NCBI GenBank assembly: GCA_029260755.1
Contig: JAJDCQ010000029.1
Location: forward strand, 1-64,000
DNA length: 64,000 nt
Direction of reading: 5' to 3'
From: Planctomycetota bacterium
Lineage (GTDB): Bacteria > Planctomycetota > J058 > JAJDCQ01
The notes below the pieces were generated by a model, which saw only the letters and a program-made list of their open reading frames with translations, did no database searches and was not told the DNA's origin. Position numbers and translations under genes: made by a program. Shown in pieces: positions 9,458 through 19,092 of the stretch. The number at the start of each line of letters is the position of its first letter. The first letter of the stretch is position 1.

Positions 9458-9610
9458 GGGGAGATGCGGGGCGCGGGATCGCGCCCTGCGTCGTGTACGG
9501 GTGGTCGGCCCGGAGTCGCCGGGACCCCAACGATGGCCTATCTCTACAAGTCGAGCCGCTGCAAAGCCCTCGGGCGGTCGGGGCTTCGGTCGGTCGGGGG
9601 CCTCCCGACC

Positions 9611-9638
9611 TTGATGCAGGGGGGGCCGCTGCTATAAT
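9611..9638 (+). promoter_or_regulatory. sigma70-type promoter of yajC-secDF
   Basis: TTGATG (9611-9616), a 16-base spacer and a perfect TATAAT (9633-9638) preceded by GC. Transcription should start near 9645. This is one of the clearest promoters in the window. Confidence 0.75.
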
Positions 9639-9715
9639 GCGCGACCCCCGCTCCGCGGGTGGAGTAGGTGTTTGTACGAATTGAACTTGAGATCGACTCC
9701 CCAGCGCTTGGAAAG

Positions 9716-10087
9716 ATGAGCTCCGTCCCCATGGAGGTTCTCGCGTTCGTTCTCGCTCAGGGAGCGGAGGGGTCCACCGACGACCCTTCGTTCCCGTGGA
9801 CGCCCACGCTCTTCTACATCGGCGGGTTCTTCCTCCTCCTCTGGCTCTTCGTGATGCGCCCGCAGCAGCAGCGCGAGAGTCAGGAGAAGGAGATGCTCGG
9901 CGCGATCAAGAAGAACGACAAGGTCGTCACGAAGTCCGGGATGTACGGCGTCGTGATGAACGTGAAGGACAACGAGATCGTCCTCCGCGTGGATGAGCAG
10001 AACAACGTGAAGATCAAGTTCCGGCGGGACGCCATCGCCGGGGTGGTCGAAGCACAGGACAAGTCCGGTAACAACGACAAGTCGTAG
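9716..10087 (+). CDS. yajC: Preprotein translocase accessory subunit YajC
   Basis: A small inner-membrane protein with one membrane segment (LFYIGGFFLLLWLFVMRP, about residues 28-45) followed by a short cytoplasmic beta domain with RPQQQR, KKNDKVVTKSGMYGVV and the closing FRRDAI motif, all typical of YajC. It is encoded next to secDF, its usual partner in the holotranslocon. The start is uncertain. ATG at 9716 is used here. ATG at 9731 is nearly as good and closer to the family's usual length. GTG at 9668 lies behind GGAG and would add 16 residues. Length from 9716 is 123 residues, close to the family norm of about 110. Confidence 0.92.
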   Translation: MSSVPMEVLAFVLAQGAEGSTDDPSFPWTPTLFYIGGFFLLLWLFVMRPQQQRESQEKEMLGAIKKNDKVVTKSGMYGVVMNVKDNEIVLRVDEQNNVKIKFRRDAIAGVVEAQDKSGNNDKS

Positions 10088-10216
10088 CACGTGAACGCGC
10101 GGGTCGTCCGCGCTTCCCTCGGCTGGTCTCGAAATTTCGTATGGCGCCGTCGCGTCTCCTCGCTCGCAACGGAGCGGCGCGCTCGGTCCTTTAGCATCGC
10201 GGGTCTCGTCGCCCGT

Positions 10217-10233
10217 CCCCTTTCCGGGGAAAG
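10217..10233 (+). promoter_or_regulatory. secDF ribosome-binding site inside an inverted repeat
   Basis: The only Shine-Dalgarno-like stretch before the secDF start, GGGGAAAG (10226-10233, 11 bases before ATG), can pair with the preceding TCCCC or CTTTCC (10216-10225). A fold here would hide the ribosome site. Whether it regulates translation is unknown. Confidence 0.35.
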
Positions 10234-10244
10234 ACGGTCCATCA

Positions 10245-13200
10245 ATGTACGAGAATCGTGGTTGGAAGTACATCGGCATCGCGGCCACCCTGGGGTTCCT
10301 GGGGTTTGCCCTCCTGTGGGGGCCGCTCTACGCCGATCGAGCGCCGATGACGCTCGGCGTCGACCTCCAGGGTGGTAGCGAGATCACCTATCGCCTCGAC
10401 GGCAGCGGCAGCGACGTCAGCGTCGACAGCAAGCTCGTCGAGACGACGATCGGGGTGCTCAGCCAGCGCCTCGACGGTCTGGCGATCCGCGAGATGATCA
10501 TCCGGCCCGAGGGCAGCGATCGGATCGTGATCCAGCTGCCCGGCGCGGTCGGCGACGAGATGGATCTGATCAAGGAGACGGTCGAGAAGACCGGTCGCCT
10601 CGACTTCAAGATCGTCGTCGACGAGGGCTCGCAGCGCTACCAGATGGCGCGCCCCGAGATCGACCGCAACGTCCGGCAGATCAACCGGAAGAAGCGTGAG
10701 GGGACCTACGACCCGGCGAAGGAGAAGTACGACACCATCACCTACGTCAACGAGACGTGGGACGGCGACACGAACAAGTTCATCGAGAAGCCGGCCTCCG
10801 ACCTCCTCGTCCTGAACTCGCCGACCGTCAGCGGTGAGTTCCTGATCGACGCGATCCGCACGGTCGACAGCAACAACGTCCCCTGCGTCGGCTTCAGCTT
10901 CAACAGCGAGGGCGCGAGCAAGTTCCGGAACCTGACCGGCAAGAACGTTCGCGAGAAGATGGCCGTCATCCTCGACGGCAAGACCAAGAGCGCCCCGGTC
11001 ATCCAGAGCCAGATCGGCGCGAACGGAATCATCACGATGGGCCGCACCGGCTCCGACCTCAACGCGCGGAACGCGCGGGAGGAGGAGATCAAGCGGCTGA
11101 TCATCATCCTCAAGGCCGGCGCCCTGCCGGCGAAGCCGGTCTACCAGAGCCAGCAGACGGTCGGCGCGTCGCTCGGAAAGAGCGCGATCACCGTCAGCAT
11201 GTATGCGATCGGGTTCTCGTTCCTGCTCGTGATCGGGTTCATGGTCTTCTACTACCGGGCCTCCGGCCTGGTCGCCGACGTCACCCTGGTCTGCAACCTG
11301 GTGATGATCCTCGGCACGCTGGCCCTGTTCGACGCGACCCTGACCCTGCCCGGCATCGCCGGCATCGTGCTGACGGCCGGTATGGCCGTCGACGCGAACA
11401 TCCTCGTGAACGAGCGCATCCGCGAGGAGAAGGAGAAGGGGATGGCGCTGCGTCAAGCCGTCCAGAACGGCTACGACCGCGCCTTCTGGACGATCTTCGA
11501 CGCGAACATCACGACGCTGATCACCGCCGCGATCCTCTTCAAGGCGGGCACCGGCCCGGTGAAGGGCTTCGCCGTCACCCTCGGGATCGGGGTGATCATG
11601 ACCCTGCTCTCGGTGCTGTTCATCGGCAAGACGGTGATGGCGACGCTCGTCGAGCGGGGCCTGGTCGGCAAGCTCGACATGCAGAAGCTGCTCGCGAAGA
11701 CGAGCATCGACTTCGCGGCCAAGCGCGCGCGATTCATCATGGCGTCGATCATCGTGTTCAACGTCGGCTACCTCATCTTCCACGTCCGGGGCGAGGACAA
11801 GTACGGGATCGACTTCACCGGCGGCAACGTCGTGCAGGTGAAGCTCAAGGAGCCGGTCGAGAAGGCCAAGCTCGAGGACGACCTCCACGAAAAGGGCCTC
11901 GCTCAGGTCACGGTCCAGCGGGTCGGCGAGCAGGCGCCTGATACGACCGACGGCGGCTACGAGTTCCAGATCCGGACACCGATGACGAGCGCCGAGCTCG
12001 CCACCTCGCGGCCCTCTGCCCCGACGAAGGTTCCGGGCGCGAGCGGCGGCGACGAGCGACCCTCCAAGCCCCCCGAGGAGCCGATCAAGCTTCCCGGAGC
12101 GGGCGGCGGCGGCGCGGGCGAGGAGCCGCCTCCGGGCGGCGGCGCCGGCGGCGCCGGCGCGATGCCGCAGGAGGGCGAGCCGACGCCGCCCGCTCCTCCG
12201 GCTCCGGCGCCCGCCGAGGGCACGGACGATGATCCGGCCGACGGAGCCGCGCCGGCCGACGGTGACGGCGCCGAGCCGGCGGATGGCGCCGAGCCGGCCG
12301 ACGGCGACGACGGTCCGGCCCCGACGCCCGCCGATGGCGGGGACGATGGCGGCACGGCCGGCGACGATGACGACGACGGCGACGAGCCCGGCATCTCGCT
12401 CGAGGGCGAGGAGCGCGAGCCGGTCGATGCGGGTCCGAGTCGTGAGGAGACGACGTCCAAGGCGGCGCTCCTGAGTCAGGATCTCATCAAGCAGACCGTC
12501 ACCGACGTGCTCGGCGAGAGCCTCGTCGATCCCTACCCGGTCGATCCGAGCTGGACCGACGTCCAGAAGAAGCTCGGCTTCACGATCGACGAGGCCGGCG
12601 ACGGCAAGATCCGGACCCGGTTCCGCGTGACCGTCCAGAAGATGGGCGAGACGCTGCCGACGGCCGCCGAGGTCGCCAAGGTCATCAACGACGCCGGCAA
12701 GACGGCGACCTCGCTCAACCCGCTCCCCGGGGCGAAGGACGCCGAGGTCACCGAGGTGACCAAGTCGGCCGACGGCCGCTACGGGGTCTTCGAGGTCAAG
12801 AGCGGCGAGATCGAGATGTCGAGCGGCGACCCGCAGGAGATCCGCGGTAAGGTCGTCCGCCTCATGCAGAAGACGCTCGAGCGGAGCGACCTCGAGGTCG
12901 CCCTGACCTTCCCGCGCGTCGACACGATCGGCCCGGCGGTCGCGCAGAACCTGACGAGCAAGGCGATCCTCGCCGTGCTCCTCAGCTCGATCGCGATCAT
13001 CATCTACGTCACGTTGCGGTTCGAGTTCCGCTTCGGCCTCGGCGCCGTCGTCGCGCTCGTCCACGACGTAATCATCACGCTCGGCTTCCTCGCCCTCCTC
13101 GACGTCCTGCCGTTCATGGACGCGAAGATCGACCTCCCGGTCGTGGCGGCCCTCCTGACGATTCTCGGCTACTCGGTCAACGACACGATCGTGATCTTCG

Positions 13201-13553
13201 ACCGGGTTCGCGAGAACCTCGCGAGCAAGAAGCCGGGCCAGACGATGAAGGAGATCGTCAACACGAGCATCAACCAGACGCTGAGTCGAACGGTGCTCAC
13301 GTCGACCACGACGCTGCTCGTGACGTTGGTCCTCTTCTTCTCCGGCGTCTTCGGCGCCGGCCTGGCGACGATCCAGGGCTTCGCGCTGGCGCTGACCTTC
13401 GGCGTCGTCCTCGGAACCTACAGCTCGATGTTCGTCGCGGCGCCGGTTCTCCTGGCCGACACCGATCGACTCTGGAAGCTGCTCCAGATCGAGGCGGCGG
13501 TCCTCCTCGGCCTGCCGATCGTCGTCGCGCTCATCCGCTTCGCCGTCGGCTAG
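10245..13553 (+). CDS. secDF: Protein translocase subunit SecDF (SecD-SecF fusion)
   Basis: A 1102-residue inner-membrane protein driving proton-coupled preprotein export. The SecD half (about 1-490) has an N-terminal membrane helix, the GVDLQGGSEITY motif, a P1 head region and five membrane helices with GMAVDANILVNERIREE. The SecF half (about 495-1102) begins with a membrane helix and IDFTGGNVV, and ends with five helices carrying GYSVNDTIVIFDRVREN. Between them, inside the SecF periplasmic domain, is a stretch of about 150 residues (585-735) almost entirely Pro, Ala, Gly, Asp and Glu with PADG-like repeats, not normal for SecF. Naturally fused SecDF is known in Bacillus and PVC bacteria. 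It is cotranscribed with yajC. Confidence 0.95.
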   Translation: MYENRGWKYIGIAATLGFLGFALLWGPLYADRAPMTLGVDLQGGSEITYRLDGSGSDVSVDSKLVETTIGVLSQRLDGLAIREMIIRPEGSDRIVIQLPGAVGDEMDLIKETVEKTGRLDFKIVVDEGSQRYQMARPEIDRNVRQINRKKREGTYDPAKEKYDTITYVNETWDGDTNKFIEKPASDLLVLNSPTVSGEFLIDAIRTVDSNNVPCVGFSFNSEGASKFRNLTGKNVREKMAVILDGKTKSAPVIQSQIGANGIITMGRTGSDLNARNAREEEIKRLIIILKAGALPAKPVYQSQQTVGASLGKSAITVSMYAIGFSFLLVIGFMVFYYRASGLVADVTLVCNLVMILGTLALFDATLTLPGIAGIVLTAGMAVDANILVNERIREEKEKGMALRQAVQNGYDRAFWTIFDANITTLITAAILFKAGTGPVKGFAVTLGIGVIMTLLSVLFIGKTVMATLVERGLVGKLDMQKLLAKTSIDFAAKRARFIMASIIVFNVGYLIFHVRGEDKYGIDFTGGNVVQVKLKEPVEKAKLEDDLHEKGLAQVTVQRVGEQAPDTTDGGYEFQIRTPMTSAELATSRPSAPTKVPGASGGDERPSKPPEEPIKLPGAGGGGAGEEPPPGGGAGGAGAMPQEGEPTPPAPPAPAPAEGTDDDPADGAAPADGDGAEPADGAEPADGDDGPAPTPADGGDDGGTAGDDDDDGDEPGISLEGEEREPVDAGPSREETTSKAALLSQDLIKQTVTDVLGESLVDPYPVDPSWTDVQKKLGFTIDEAGDGKIRTRFRVTVQKMGETLPTAAEVAKVINDAGKTATSLNPLPGAKDAEVTEVTKSADGRYGVFEVKSGEIEMSSGDPQEIRGKVVRLMQKTLERSDLEVALTFPRVDTIGPAVAQNLTSKAILAVLLSSIAIIIYVTLRFEFRFGLGAVVALVHDVIITLGFLALLDVLPFMDAKIDLPVVAALLTILGYSVNDTIVIFDRVRENLASKKPGQTMKEIVNTSINQTLSRTVLTSTTTLLVTLVLFFSGVFGAGLATIQGFALALTFGVVLGTYSSMFVAAPVLLADTDRLWKLLQIEAAVLLGLPIVVALIRFAVG

Positions 13554-13561
13554 GCTACGGG

Positions 13562-13590
13562 CGCCCTCCTCGGCTCGGGGAGGGCGTCTT
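13562..13590 (+). terminator. Hairpin terminator after secDF
   Basis: CGCCCTCC (13562-13569) pairs perfectly with GGAGGGCG (13579-13586) around a 9-base loop, followed by TCTTC. It begins 9 bases after the secDF stop. The T-run is weak. Confidence 0.6.
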
Positions 13591-13623
13591 CATGTACGGA
13601 CGGACTCACCCGCTAGTGTGATT

Positions 13624-13735
13624 CCAGGGGTCAGGTCCAGGATTCACACCAAAGGGGCCAGGTCACACCAGAGGGGCCGGTCACACGAGCCGCTGTGACA
13701 GATTCGCTCGTGTGATTCCTGGACCTGACCCCTGG
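13624..13735. repeat. Palindromic interspersed element, GGGGTCAGGTC family, copy 1
   Basis: The ends are a perfect 19-base inverted repeat, CCAGGGGTCAGGTCCAGGA (13624-13642) and its complement (13717-13735). Inside are further CACAC/GTGTG and GGGGCC motifs. The same element occurs in the opposite orientation at 33695-33801. It lies between the convergent ends of secDF and the FtsB-like gene. No transposase is nearby, so it is a non-autonomous repeat of REP or MITE type. Confidence 0.85.
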
Positions 13736-13760
13736 AAATCACACCAGAGGCTGGTCGGAG

Positions 13761-14114
13761 CTACTCGCCGTCGCCCGCCGTGTCCGTTCCGTCGCCGGTC
13801 TCGCCGGCGGGAGCCGCCGGCGGGGTCACCGCGGCGAAGCGGTGCTCTCCCGGGCGAAGGAAGCCCGTCCGCCGGCGTAGCTCGCGCTCGACGATGAACG
13901 GGTCGGTGCCGATCGCGGCGATCTCCGCCTCGAGGCGGGCGTTCTCGGCGTCGAGCTGCTCGACCTCGGCCTCGAGCTGCGCCGCGCGGGCGCGGAACTC
14001 CTGGGTCTTGCGGCGGTGCGGGGCGACGGTCGTGGCGATGATCGCCAGGCTTCCGACGGTCAGGAGGATGAGGAAGAGGCCCCACTCGCCAAGGGTCGCG
14101 CGCGCCGTCTCCAT
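13761..14114 (-). CDS. Septum formation initiator family protein (FtsB/DivIC-like)
   Basis: A 117-residue bitopic membrane protein with one membrane helix (about 11-31), a leucine/alanine-rich coiled coil (about 38-68) and then the FtsB/DivIC-type segment DPFIVERELRRRTGFLRPGE. Length and layout match the family. It ends in a low-complexity Pro/Gly/Asp tail. The gene starts 21 bases after the enolase stop on the same strand. The eno-ftsB order is conserved in many bacteria, which supports the assignment. In FtsZ-bearing bacteria the protein bridges early and late divisome components; its role is less clear if this organism, like most planctomycetes, lacks FtsZ. Confidence 0.82.
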   Translation of the reverse strand: METARATLGEWGLFLILLTVGSLAIIATTVAPHRRKTQEFRARAAQLEAEVEQLDAENARLEAEIAAIGTDPFIVERELRRRTGFLRPGEHRFAAVTPPAAPAGETGDGTDTAGDGE

Positions 14115-14135
14115 CCTCGTCCTCCTGGGTGCGAG

Positions 14136-15509
<1,374 letters not shown>

Positions 15510-15552
15510 TTAGGCGTGAGGTCGGCCCCTTCGGCCGGCTTCATCCGAGGTC

Positions 15553-15581
15553 TTGAACGGGGGCCGGCGGTTCGCTACAAT
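15553..15581 (+). promoter_or_regulatory. Promoter of the tRNA-Gln/tRNA-Glu unit
   Basis: TTGAAC (15553-15558), a 17-base spacer and TACAAT (15576-15581). Transcription should begin near 15588, 24 bases before the tRNA-Gln gene. Confidence 0.75.
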
Positions 15582-15611
15582 TCCAAACCGCTCGAGGGGT
15601 TCCTCGATCGA

Positions 15612-15685
15612 TGCCGGATCGTCTAACGGTAGGACGGGTGGCTCTGGACCACCTAGTCTAGGTTCGAATCCTAGTCCGGCAACCA
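15612..15685 (+). tRNA. tRNA-Gln, anticodon CTG
   Basis: A full cloverleaf. The acceptor stem TGCCGGA/TCCGGCA pairs perfectly (15612-15618 with 15675-15681). The anticodon stem GGTGG/CCACC encloses the loop CTCTGGA with anticodon CTG. The T arm is CTAGG-TTCGAAT-CCTAG. Discriminator A and an encoded CCA (15683-15685) follow. It reads the CAG codon, which suits the high GC content. It shares a transcript with tRNA-Glu 9 bases downstream. Confidence 0.95.
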
Positions 15686-15694
15686 CACAGACAG

Positions 15695-15768
15695 GGCCCT
15701 ATCGTCTAGCCCGGTTAGGACAGAAGCCTCTCAAGCTTCAGACCGGGGTTCAAATCCCCGTAGGGTCA
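15695..15768 (+). tRNA. tRNA-Glu, anticodon CTC
   Basis: The acceptor stem GGCCCTA/TAGGGTC has one G-T pair. The anticodon stem GAAGC/GCTTC encloses the loop CTCTCAA with anticodon CTC, reading GAG. The T arm is CGGGG-TTCAAAT-CCCCG. The 3' CCA is not encoded, unlike the tRNA-Gln gene just upstream. It is followed after 2 bases by a strong hairpin. Confidence 0.95.
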
Positions 15769-15770
15769 CT

Positions 15771-15805
15771 CGACGCCCCGGATCGCCATGCGGCCCGGGG
15801 CGTCG
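15771..15805 (+). terminator. Terminator hairpin after the tRNA unit
   Basis: CGACGCCCCGG (15771-15781) pairs perfectly over 11 bases with CCGGGGCGTCG (15795-15805) around a 13-base loop. The following sequence is only weakly T-rich. Being symmetric, it may also stop transcripts arriving from the ArsA-like operon on the other strand. Confidence 0.65.
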
Positions 15806-15840
15806 GCTTGTACCGTCCCTCCGCCCCGACCCGCGATCGA

Positions 15841-16962
15841 TCAGTCGTCGTCCGTGGGGCGCATGAGCCAGTCCGAGACCTTGGTCAGCCCCGGCAGGTC
15901 GTCGATCCCCTCGGCGAACTCGGGCACGGCCATCGCCGGGACGGCGCTCCCCGATCGCTCCATCAGAGTCTCGAGCAGCCCGATGTGCTCGTCGACGAGG
16001 CGCCGCTCGCGCTCCGCGAGGCGGACCAGCTTCTCGAAGGCCGACCGGTGCGCCGGACCCGCGTCGTCGGGGAGCAGGCTCCGCTCGGGGAACGACAGCC
16101 CCGTTCGGGTCGCCTGACTTCGGTTGAGGACGAACCCGCCGAACGGGAGCTCGAGCTCCTCGATCTTCTGCTGGAAGAAGAAGGCGTCCTCGAGGGCGAG
16201 CTGGGCCGGCGACGTGACGAGGAGGAAGCGCGCCTCGGGCCGCTTCATCCCCTCGCGCATCTCGATCGCGTTGCCGCCGAGACGTCGGAAGAGCCCGCCG
16301 AAGACGCCGAAGAAGCTCTGGAGTTTGCCGTAGAACTCCTCGCCGAAGATCGAGCCGAGGACGCCGCCGATCAGGCGCGAGGTGGTGCCGGCGATGATCC
16401 CGCCCTCGCTCGGCAGGAAGAGCTTGAAGATGCGGCCGTCGAGGAAGTCCGACAGCCGGCCGGGCGCCTCGAGGAAGTTGAGCGCGTTCCGGGACGGCGG
16501 CGTGTCGAGGACGACCAGGTCGTAGCGCCCGCTCTCGACGAAGTCGTGGAGCGCCTCCATCGCGGTGTACTCCTGCATCCCCGCGACCATCGCCGTCACC
16601 TGATGATAGACGGGGTTGCGCAGCAGCCGCTCCTGATCGGCCGGGTCCTTGACCCACTTCTTCACCGCGCGGTCGCTGACCAGGCGCGGGTCGAGCATCC
16701 ACGCCGAGAGCTCGCCGGGCGCCTCGATCCCGGCGGCGCGCTGGCGATCCTCGGGCAGGGGGCGCGGCTCGGGGAGGTTTCGCTCGACGCCGAGCGTCTC
16801 GGCGAGGCGCTTGCTCGGGTCGATCGTGAGGACGAGGACGCGGCGGCCGGCCCGGGCCGCGGCGAGGGCGATCGCGGCCGACGTCGTCGTCTTGCCGACG
16901 CCGCCCGCGCCGCAGCAGACGATGATCTTCTTCTCGCGGATGTAGCCGGCGATCGCGCTCAC
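15841..16962 (-). CDS. ArsA/Get3-family ATPase, subunit with intact P-loop lysine
   Basis: A 373-residue cytoplasmic ATPase of the ArsA/Get3 type. The P-loop is GAGGVGKTT (18-26). The general P-loop Lys24 is present, but the family's signature lysine at the second position (normally GKGGVGKTT) is Ala. DPSKRLAETLG (switch I region) and VVLDTPPSRNALNFL (switch II) follow. It starts with GTG and overlaps the stop of its paralogue by 4 bases, so translation is coupled. The partner keeps the signature lysine but has lost the P-loop lysine. Paired genes of this kind (for example Rv3679/Rv3680 in Mycobacterium tuberculosis) are related to the tail-anchored-protein carrier Get3. No arsenic-resistance genes are near, so arsenite export is unlikely. 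Confidence 0.88.
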   Translation of the reverse strand: MSAIAGYIREKKIIVCCGAGGVGKTTTSAAIALAAARAGRRVLVLTIDPSKRLAETLGVERNLPEPRPLPEDRQRAAGIEAPGELSAWMLDPRLVSDRAVKKWVKDPADQERLLRNPVYHQVTAMVAGMQEYTAMEALHDFVESGRYDLVVLDTPPSRNALNFLEAPGRLSDFLDGRIFKLFLPSEGGIIAGTTSRLIGGVLGSIFGEEFYGKLQSFFGVFGGLFRRLGGNAIEMREGMKRPEARFLLVTSPAQLALEDAFFFQQKIEELELPFGGFVLNRSQATRTGLSFPERSLLPDDAGPAHRSAFEKLVRLAERERRLVDEHIGLLETLMERSGSAVPAMAVPEFAEGIDDLPGLTKVSDWLMRPTDDD

Positions 16963-17906
16963 GAGCCCGACCCTCCGGCGCCCGACAGCATCTCGGCGAC
17001 GTGGCCCCCGAGGCCGTCGATCAGGGCGCGCCCCTCCTCGGGGCGCTCGGGCAGCTCGTGGATCGGGACGTCGACGCTCAGCCGGAGCCGATCGATCGCG
17101 GAGCGGGCCCGCTCGATCCGATCGAGGCCGGCGACCCCGAAGAGGCGGCCCTCGCCCGCGCCGGCGATGATCTGCACGAGCGCGGCGCGCTCGGCGTCGT
17201 CGAAGGCGTTGCTCTCGAGGCGGTTCGCGATCACCCCGCCGATGGGCATGTTCGTCTCGCGGAGTCCATCGATCAGCTCGAGCGCCTCGGTCACCGGCAG
17301 CGCCTCGGGCAGGGTCACGACGTAGGCCGCGCCCGTCTTCGGGTCGTTCAGCACCTTCTGGCCGGCCCGAAGCGCCTCGGCGATCGGACCGCGTGGTACC
17401 AGACCGAGCAGGATCTGCGGGAGACCGGTGAGCGCGAGGGCGTGGCCGGTCGCCGGCATGTCGAAGAGGATGACCTGGTGCTCGGGCTCGCCCGAGGGTC
17501 GCGTCGCCTGGATGAGGCTCAGGAGGTGGTAGAAGATCCCGAGCTCGTAGAACGAAGGCGCCGCGTGCAGAAGTCGCAGCAGCGGCGCCGTGCGCATCGC
17601 CAGGCGCGCCATCATCCCGATCCGCAGGACCGACTGAAGGAATAGCTCGGTCCCGACCTCGGTCTTCAGCGTCACGCCCTTCACGCCGTCCGCGATCGGG
17701 ATCGGCTCGACGTGGGGGAAGCGCTCGAGGGCGAAGTGCCGCGCCAGCGGGCTCTGCACCTCCTTGCTCGGCTCGCCCATCTCCGCCAGGAGGACGCGCT
17801 TCCCCGCCCGGCCGCCGGCGAGGGCGAGAGCGGCGGCCACGGTCGATCGACCGACACCGCCCTTGCCGGTGATCAGGACGATCCGACGCTCGTACAGCTC
17901 GTCCAA
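16959..17906 (-). CDS. ArsA/Get3-family ATPase, subunit with signature lysine but Arg in the P-loop
   Basis: A 315-residue paralogue of the next gene. Its P-loop reads GKGGVGRST, so the signature lysine is kept while the catalytic P-loop Lys is Arg. Switch regions AEMGEPSKEVQ and VILFDMPATGHALALTGLPQ are visible; the usual switch-I DPS is replaced by GEPS. It is the first gene of a two-gene operon, with a 4-base overlap. In this ATPase class the signature lysine of one subunit reaches into the active site of the other, so this subunit may mainly complete its partner's site. The cargo is unknown; tail-anchored or other hydrophobic proteins are the analogy from Get3. Confidence 0.88.
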   Translation of the reverse strand: MDELYERRIVLITGKGGVGRSTVAAALALAGGRAGKRVLLAEMGEPSKEVQSPLARHFALERFPHVEPIPIADGVKGVTLKTEVGTELFLQSVLRIGMMARLAMRTAPLLRLLHAAPSFYELGIFYHLLSLIQATRPSGEPEHQVILFDMPATGHALALTGLPQILLGLVPRGPIAEALRAGQKVLNDPKTGAAYVVTLPEALPVTEALELIDGLRETNMPIGGVIANRLESNAFDDAERAALVQIIAGAGEGRLFGVAGLDRIERARSAIDRLRLSVDVPIHELPERPEEGRALIDGLGGHVAEMLSGAGGSGS

Positions 17907-18033
17907 GCCGTGACCTCTGCCGATGTTCGGAGCCTGGCGGGCGCCCGCCGATCCCGAGACGATATCAGGCGAGCGGCGATCGCGCTTCCCCGGCGCCGAC
18001 CGTTGCGCGGCGGAGCGCTCGAGAGAATGGAAC

Positions 18034-18060
18034 CGCGGATTTCGCGGATTGCGCGGAGGG
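18034..18060. repeat. Solitary period-9 repeat arm (CGCGGATTN)
   Basis: Three copies with period 9: CGCGGATTT, CGCGGATTG, CGCGGAGGG. It has the same period and CRCRGATTN pattern as the arms of the element at 18903-19049, but no inverted partner was found nearby. Confidence 0.55.
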
Positions 18061-18126
18061 CCTTCGACGTCGCCCAGCCGTCGCTGGCACGTCGCGACGG
18101 TGGCTCCGAGCCTTCCGAGGGGTTCG

Positions 18127-18723
18127 TCACTTCAAACGCGAGGTCAACCCGTCCTTGATCTCGTCGCCGACGTTCTCCGCGCCCAGCCAGATGTCCCAGA
18201 TCGCCTGCGAGAACTTCTTCGCATCGATCTCGAGCGCGTCGTAGCCGGTGATCTCGCAGCGGACGCCCTTGCCGGGGCGGTGGATGAACTTCACGTGCGC
18301 GCCGGCCTTGAGCGTCTTCGGCTCGAAGTACCGCTTGAACTTGCCGAGCTCGGTCGCGAACTGGTCGGGGTAGTTCGCGGCGATCGCGTCGTTGAGGGCG
18401 GCGACCATGTCGTCGCCGGCGACCTCGCGCTCGAGGGTCAGGTGCATCATCTTGGCCGCGTCCGAGCTGACGAGGCCCCTCGCGCCTTTGACCTTCTCGC
18501 CCGACTTCACGTAGCTCGCGATCGCGTAGACGTTGACCCAGTACTTCTCGCGCAGGCCGGTGCCGGTGCAGTCCATCGAGACCTTGGCGCCGTCGACCTC
18601 CATCGAGATCGTCGCGTCGAACTTGATGTCGCTACCGTCCACGTCGACCTTCGCCGGCGGCGCCATGCCGAGCCCGACCAGGACCACAGACGTCACGACC
18701 ACCACGCGTAGGGAACGACGCAT
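18127..18723 (-). CDS. Exported chalcone-isomerase-like protein
   Basis: A 198-residue protein with an N-terminal signal sequence (about 1-24) and a single domain of the bacterial chalcone-isomerase-like (Chalcone_3/CHI-like) fold. Visible features are TGTGLREKYWVNVYAIASYV near the start, a middle MMHLTLEREV, and a C-terminal IDAKKFSQAIWDIWLG close to the FSxALxxIWLG ending of the family. Bacterial members are small secreted proteins of unclear role and are not thought to make flavonoids; some fold relatives bind fatty acids. The gene stands alone on the minus strand with repeat-bearing gaps on both sides. Confidence 0.8.
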   Translation of the reverse strand: MRRSLRVVVVTSVVLVGLGMAPPAKVDVDGSDIKFDATISMEVDGAKVSMDCTGTGLREKYWVNVYAIASYVKSGEKVKGARGLVSSDAAKMMHLTLEREVAGDDMVAALNDAIAANYPDQFATELGKFKRYFEPKTLKAGAHVKFIHRPGKGVRCEITGYDALEIDAKKFSQAIWDIWLGAENVGDEIKDGLTSRLK

Positions 18724-18902
18724 CGATTCACCTCCTGAGGAAGAAGAGCCTTCGGTCTCCGGGGCTCATCGTGACCTCGGCGGGGCATCTTTCCCAGCGG
18801 CCGGGAACCCGCCTGGCTTGCGGCCTCGCGGCCCCTCGGGGTGGTTCCCACGAGCAGGCGCGGTGTTCCCGGAACACGAGAGTCCCCGCTCCGAACGGCT
18901 GA

Positions 18903-19049
18903 CGATCCACAGATTACACAGATTGCACAGATCACGAGCTGCCGAAGGCGGTCATCCCTCGCCGAAGGGCGCAGGGGCCCGTTTCGGCATCGGCAACGAC
19001 TCGGACCCGCCCGCGGCAATCTGTGGAATCTGTGAAATCTGTGGATCGT
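18903..19049. repeat. Inverted-repeat element with period-9 arms (CACAGATTN)
   Basis: The left arm (18903-18933) contains CACAGATTA, CACAGATTG and CACAGATC in tandem after ACGATC. The right arm (19018-19049) is its inverse with a few mismatches, ending GTGGATCGT. The interior is about 85 unrelated bases. Copies of such CACAGATT-type elements are, to my knowledge, common between genes in Planctomycetota and Verrucomicrobia. No transposase is present. Confidence 0.8.
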
Positions 19050-19092
19050 TCATCGCGACGGCAATCGCACGCCCTGTTCCCGGAACGCGGTA

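Noticed and set aside
10242..13064. A minus-strand open frame of 940 codons antisense to secDF
   Set aside because: Shadow of a well-identified gene; no homology signal.
15841..17906. Arsenite pump ATPase (ars operon)
   Set aside because: No arsB, arsC or arsR nearby, and the two-gene degenerate P-loop layout fits Get3-like pairs better.
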